A DNA stretch of 64,000 nucleotides from Euglena gracilis (lineage: Eukaryota; Euglenida; Euglenophyceae; Euglenales): contig CP154955.1 in NCBI GenBank assembly GCA_039621445.1, forward strand, positions 28,038,725 through 28,102,724, given 5' to 3'. Numbering within the stretch: position 1 is the stretch's first letter; each line of letters starts with the position of its first letter. Position numbers and translations under genes: made by a program. This document shows positions 60,056 through 64,000 of this stretch, in pieces. The notes beneath the pieces were generated by a model. It saw only the letters and a program-made list of their open reading frames with translations, did not search any database and was not told the DNA's origin.

Positions 60056-61684
60056 CTATGGCACAGATGGCCATTTCCTGGGAGTCGGTGGTCTAATCTC
60101 CCGAACGAAATCTCCTTCCGGAGATTCCACTATCTCCAGTATCGGAGGTTCGAAATTTACAAGTTGCCTTTCAGGCTCATCAACATCAAAGTCGGGATAT
60201 TCCCATTTTTGTGTATGCCCATCGGGTAATCGTACTCCAAGCCTGTTGGCTTCTCGATGAAGAAAGTTCTGGAGGTTATACCAGAAGAAAAGTGGCAACA
60301 TTGCCCGCCAGATCCAAAAATTTAGGCGGGGGTGGTTGCATTGAACCTGTGGGGGTATCCCCGGATAAACGGCAGGATCTGCCTTGGTGTGCCAACCTGC
60401 GACTCGCGCTCGGATGGTGAAGGGCCTTAAAACTTCTCTTACCCAATCGGTAAATTCCATTTTGTAGGCCTCAGGGGGGTATTCAGGCAACAAAAAGGTA
60501 AAATTTGGTCGATTCGGCAGGCTTTGTGCCAAAAAAAGTGGGTATATCACCCTATCCCAATCGGAATCTTGAAAAATGTATGGCACTTTGGCCTTGCCTG
60601 CTGACTCGACTGCGAGTCGGACAGCTGCGCTGTCAAGATGAAAATCATTGGCGATTCTGCCTGTGCGGTAGCTGTGTACAGCTTTAAACTTCTTGAACTG
60701 GTAGAAATTGATTTGGGACTTATAGTCCTGCTTGAATTTGACCAGATGGTCTTTATTTTCTGGTATGACTCTAGTCATACCGCCAGTGGCAGGTAACCAG
60801 AATTCTGCCTGTAGGCAGTTGATGCAGCGGACAGGTATGTCCTTGTCATAATCGTTTTCCGTCCAGCGGAAATTGTCCATATTGGACCATGTAAGTAGGC
60901 AATCTCCACAAACCAATGCTGCACAATTGCGCACATAAGCATCATGGTGGAAGCTTATGCTGTCCGGGTTGCTTGTGCAGATATGCACTGCGGGCATGTC
61001 GTTTCGTAGCCTATGGCATGCTGTACATAACCACAATAGTGGATCATTGTCCTGGAAATCCAGGACGAAATTTCCTCCAAAATACTGGGCTAATACCCTT
61101 GGAGATTTAGCATTCCAAAAACGCCAAGTGTGGCTGGTGGTGAAAATTCCGGGTTGATCCCGGTGGAACAAGGGCTTGATCCACTTGTTCAGCCAGGGGT
61201 CACTGCTATTGCGGATCATATTGATCCTAGCCTGGCGAGTGTTGAGGGGGTATACTCTGGACAGTACGTCCTCAGTCCAAAATGGCTCATCGGCCTCGTG
61301 AGGGACATTTGACCGAATCGGTCTGATTGTGGGTTTGCGCTTAGCGCCTTCAGAGGTTGCAGCCACATAGCTGGCCATGGGTATCGTAGGCCTATGGCCT
61401 GTGCCAGAGCCATCTCCACCAGAAGGTGGTGGCTCATCATCCCGCCGCTGTTCAGCGGGCTTGCAGCCTTCGGCTGAAGGTTTAGCCTTAGGCTTCTTAT
61501 GCCTGCCATATCGGCGTTCTTCCTGAGGGTCTGCCGGAGGCAGTGGTCTTTCCGCCGTTGGCGGTTTCGGGGCTGCCGGTTTGGCAGGAGATGCCGATGC
61601 TGCCGGTTTGGCAGGAGGTGGTTGCATTTCCGCCGTTGGCGGTGCTGGTGCAGCTGGTTTAGCTGCTGGGACATCCAACTCCAT
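60056..61684 (-). CDS. Env-position family: three-CxxC protein, duplicate copy
   Basis: 542 codons, nearly identical to 38932-40560 (differences include VYPLN for VDPLN and a few others). The same WLCTACH, CGDC and VRCINCL pairs and NFWIWRAMLPLFFWYN stretch are present. Upstream the reading is open through SSSTAGRPTATTP, where the other copy has TGA, but a TAA (about 61749) interrupts where the other copy has GAA. The two copies thus carry different breaks, so the ancestral frame ran through both places. Homology to the 38-41 kb locus ends near 61818. Confidence 0.75.
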   Translation of the reverse strand: MELDVPAAKPAAPAPPTAEMQPPPAKPAASASPAKPAAPKPPTAERPLPPADPQEERRYGRHKKPKAKPSAEGCKPAEQRRDDEPPPSGGDGSGTGHRPTIPMASYVAATSEGAKRKPTIRPIRSNVPHEADEPFWTEDVLSRVYPLNTRQARINMIRNSSDPWLNKWIKPLFHRDQPGIFTTSHTWRFWNAKSPRVLAQYFGGNFVLDFQDNDPLLWLCTACHRLRNDMPAVHICTSNPDSISFHHDAYVRNCAALVCGDCLLTWSNMDNFRWTENDYDKDIPVRCINCLQAEFWLPATGGMTRVIPENKDHLVKFKQDYKSQINFYQFKKFKAVHSYRTGRIANDFHLDSAAVRLAVESAGKAKVPYIFQDSDWDRVIYPLFLAQSLPNRPNFTFLLPEYPPEAYKMEFTDWVREVLRPFTIRARVAGWHTKADPAVYPGIPPQVQCNHPRLNFWIWRAMLPLFFWYNLQNFLHREANRLGVRLPDGHTQKWEYPDFDVDEPERQLVNFEPPILEIVESPEGDFVREIRPPTPRKWPSVP

Positions 61685-61818
61685 TGGAGTTGTAGCCGTA
61701 GGCCGTCCGGCTGTTGAGCTGCTATCTGCAGCAGTAACCCTTTGGGTTTAGGGAGGGGATGTGGCTGGTGAGCCTCGAGGAGTCAGTACTGCTGATACTG
61801 CGGACATAGCCGCGGTCA

Positions 61819-62516
61819 GACCAGTTGGCGGACCGGCCGCTGCACCTTCCATTGCCACTATAACAGCCGGCTGTTGTATATAGCGAACCACTGCGCTAAT
61901 TCAGCATCAAAATAGCGCAAACCGATCTCTAACTGTTCTGTTTTTCACTGCAGGCTCCCTCTTTTTACCCATGGTTTCAATTCAAGATTGTGCCTGCTGA
62001 ATCAAGACCATGGTCAAATTATATCAATTTTCAAGGAATTTCAAGGGAATTCAAGGAAAGGCACTGGAGCCAAGAAAGTGCAAAAGTTCAAGAAAGTCAA
62101 AAATACCAAGGGCGGAGCAAGCAAAAGATTACAAAAAAGTTGGCTATCTGCTGGCGCAGGAGAGCAGTACAAGCCCAAAAGGTGTTGGTGCTGGGGTATC
62201 AGAAGCCTAAGGGAGGGCAACCAGGCCTTTTCCTAAACCCCCCCACTGCCGGAAGGGACGCCAAGCCGGACTCCCCCCTCCAACCACTCCCCAAAAAGGA
62301 GGGCCTTCGGTCCCCGGGAAAAAATCCTACGTGGGAAGGGGAGTATCCCGAACCTACCCCTCTCCCCAGAGCCCATCGCGCCTACCCCCCACCCCGCCGG
62401 TACCCCCTCACGGACCCCCGGGAGTGAAGGCTGGGCAAAAACAACATCGTTCGGGAAACTGGTAGCAGAGGCTTTTCACAGAACAAAATTTCCTGGGAAC
62501 AAACCACACCGACAAG
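61819..62516. other. Unique stretch, weak coding signal only
   Basis: A plus-strand frame at 61990-62427 (ISREFKERHWSQES..., then Pro-rich) is open, but nothing supports it as a gene. CAAG-rich direct repeats occur at 62030-62130. Confidence 0.35.
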
Positions 62517-63767
62517 ATGGATCCGGCTCCCCAGGCTCACCCCGCCCCGGTGGTGGGTGTCCCCCACCATGGGACTCCCCCAAATGAAAAAGACCGCCCC
62601 ATACCCAATCCCAATCCCCCGCACACGCATGCCGCTGCTCAGTCCCCTTCAGCGTGCACAGCAGAAAAAGAATCCCCCATTTCCCCGCCTAGGCCCGCTC
62701 AAGAAAAGGCGATAAGCCCAAACCCCCAGCTCCCATTCAGCCCAAACCCCCAGCTCCCATTCCCACTCCAGCTCACATTCCCCATCCTGTCCACCCCATC
62801 CCCACCCTCGTACCTGTCCCACTCCCTGCGCACCACCCCAGCAGACACGCCGTCCCCGGGGAGGTCCGCGGCGGCGTCCGCGGCGGGGTCCGCGGCGGCA
62901 TCCGCGGCGGCGTCCGCGGCGGCGTTCGCGCTGGTGCCGCTCCAGCTGCCGGAGCTGGAGTCCCCGCGGGACGCCACCCCGCTGCGGGCCCGCTTCCCGC
63001 TGCTGGCCGCGGCGGGGGCGGCGCTGCTGTTATCCCCCACCACCCCCAGAGGGAGCCGCAAGGGGGATCAAAGGGTGTGGGGGGAACGAACCCCCATTTC
63101 CGAAGCCTCATCGTCCTACCGGCCGCTCAAGATGCCGAGGATCGTGGATGAGATGGACGAGGACGCGACGGGTGTGGAGTATGACCAGGCAGAGGAGACG
63201 TACGAGCAGACCCTCGAGATGTACGACGAGGCTGAGCCCGCAGGTGAGGGATACGAGGAAGATATGGCCCCCGAGGTGTACCAGGAGGAGATGGGTGCCG
63301 GGGATGAAGTCCCGGTTCAAGACCAGCCTATGCAGGATGAGTATCCCGGGGTGTCGGAGGAGGTGGCGGTGTGGCTGACGAGCCGCATCGACGCCGTGGG
63401 TGCCCAAGTCCGCGGCGTGGAGGCGAGTCTCGGGCAGGTGGTGGCCCAGCTCGACCTCCTGGGCAACCGCACCCGGGAGAGATGTGGGATGACTGGCCAC
63501 GCGGCGCTGGAGGAGATGGGACACGGAGATAAGGCCACGAGGAGGCCGTCCGCGGCGGTACGCCAAGTGGCGGAGGGGCAAATCACACGCGTTCATGGAG
63601 ACCAAGTACCAGCCCAGCAGGCCGGGGGCTCGAGGGCCAATGTCTCAGGCGTAGTTTGTTTCTACATCCGGGATGGCGCGCTTTATAGGATTCAGGGTGC
63701 CCCCCTTACTCATGTTGTTTGTTGTCTTTCCTTTTCTCCAACCGGATTGCGTTATACGTCCTCTTGA
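62517..63767 (+). CDS. Orphan acidic/Ala-rich protein, 416 codons
   Basis: The ATG at 62517 (MDPAPQAHPAPVVG) starts a Pro-rich region, then an Ala/Ser-rich stretch made by GGCGGCGTCCGC DNA repeats (62865-62935), then an acidic Tyr/Glu segment (YDQAEETYEQTLEMYDEAEP, residues about 222-241), a possible coiled coil (DAVGAQVRGVEASLGQVVAQLDLL) and a basic end. Third codon positions are GC-rich across the acidic part, which favours real coding. The layout resembles retrotransposon ORF1/Gag proteins, but no family was recognised and a host gene cannot be excluded. Confidence 0.35.
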   Translation: MDPAPQAHPAPVVGVPHHGTPPNEKDRPIPNPNPPHTHAAAQSPSACTAEKESPISPPRPAQEKAISPNPQLPFSPNPQLPFPLQLTFPILSTPSPPSYLSHSLRTTPADTPSPGRSAAASAAGSAAASAAASAAAFALVPLQLPELESPRDATPLRARFPLLAAAGAALLLSPTTPRGSRKGDQRVWGERTPISEASSSYRPLKMPRIVDEMDEDATGVEYDQAEETYEQTLEMYDEAEPAGEGYEEDMAPEVYQEEMGAGDEVPVQDQPMQDEYPGVSEEVAVWLTSRIDAVGAQVRGVEASLGQVVAQLDLLGNRTRERCGMTGHAALEEMGHGDKATRRPSAAVRQVAEGQITRVHGDQVPAQQAGGSRANVSGVVCFYIRDGALYRIQGAPLTHVVCCLSFSPTGLRYTSS

Positions 63768-64000
63768 ACTGCTGTCATTTTTGTTGGCGGGAGGGCCCGG
63801 GTTATGCTGTTACTTAGCCCGCTTATCAGTTTCCACGTGCAGCCTTCTAGGCGACCAAAGGGGAAAAGCGCACGGCTTGGGAGCATCCATGAAGCCGCAC
63901 GAAGGGGGTTTGGGAATGCCACGACCATTGGTAAGCGCTTGCGTAGGTTGTTCCGGTTCATTCACTTCAGCTTTTGGAACCACCGACAGGTTGGGCTTTC
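63768..64000. other. End of window, nothing recognised
   Basis: No conserved frame, repeat or RNA motif was seen in the last 230 bp. Confidence 0.4.

Overview
The window looks like nuclear DNA of a euglenid, probably Euglena gracilis or a close relative. The main clue is that several retrotransposon copies start with the 24-26 nt exon of the Euglena spliced-leader (SL) RNA (TTTCTGAGTG...TTTTTTTTCG) at 20256, 32829, 32855 and 45315. That exon is recognised from memory, not from a search. Foldback insertions without GT-AG ends, very many poly(G)/poly(C) runs and the absence of any recognisable host gene fit a repeat-rich euglenid intergenic region. I see no rRNA, tRNA or CRISPR. Almost every supportable coding sequence belongs to a transposable element, and most copies are broken.

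Layout. 1-10.2 kb: repeats and non-coding sequence. 10.3-19.6 kb: a decayed RLE-type (restriction-like endonuclease) non-LTR retrotransposon, 'copy A', split by a 7.1 kb block. That block is bounded by 114-bp direct repeats and holds an integrase fragment plus a rearranged member of an undescribed gene family ('the env-position family'). 20.3-31.6 kb: 'copy B', a second non-LTR element with SL, 5' UTR, 2A peptide, reverse transcriptase (RT), RLE and a structured 3' UTR; its reading frame is interrupted by at least six nested insertions. 31.6-32.8 kb: tail of another RLE element on the minus strand. 32.8-38.0 kb: 'copy D', a nearly complete SL-headed element with a 12-bp target duplication, inserted into an LTR-like block. 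38.0-45.3 kb (minus): end of a Ty3/gypsy chromovirus (integrase C-terminus and chromodomain) followed by a very long extra coding region in the envelope position. 45.3-47.7 kb: 'copy E', 5' part of a third SL-headed 2A element that inserted into the chromovirus integrase. 47.8-53.9 kb: microsatellites, two related Cys-containing gene fragments, an LTR-like block and low-information DNA. 53.9-61.8 kb: 'copy C' and neighbours, a duplicate of most of 23-41 kb without the copy D insertion but with a small inversion. 61.8-64 kb: an orphan GC-rich reading frame.

How the parts relate. The RLE elements share one plan: SL exon, tiny upstream ORF plus a CCCC/GGGG hairpin, Pro/Gln-rich leader protein, 2A peptide, then RT, CCHC finger and RLE, then a 3' UTR with three hairpins. 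SL exons inside integrated DNA mean that trans-spliced mRNA was the template for integration. The chromovirus-linked extra region (Pro-rich domain, conserved domains and a three-CxxC protein) occurs in two clearly diverged versions (11.9-17.1 kb and 38.9-44.8 kb) plus a recent duplicate (60.0-61.7 kb). I consider it the best candidate for a previously undescribed system here. Two families of short inverted-repeat inserts, with exact 3-bp and 5-bp target duplications inside reading frames, are strong candidates for mobile precursors of euglenid nonconventional introns.
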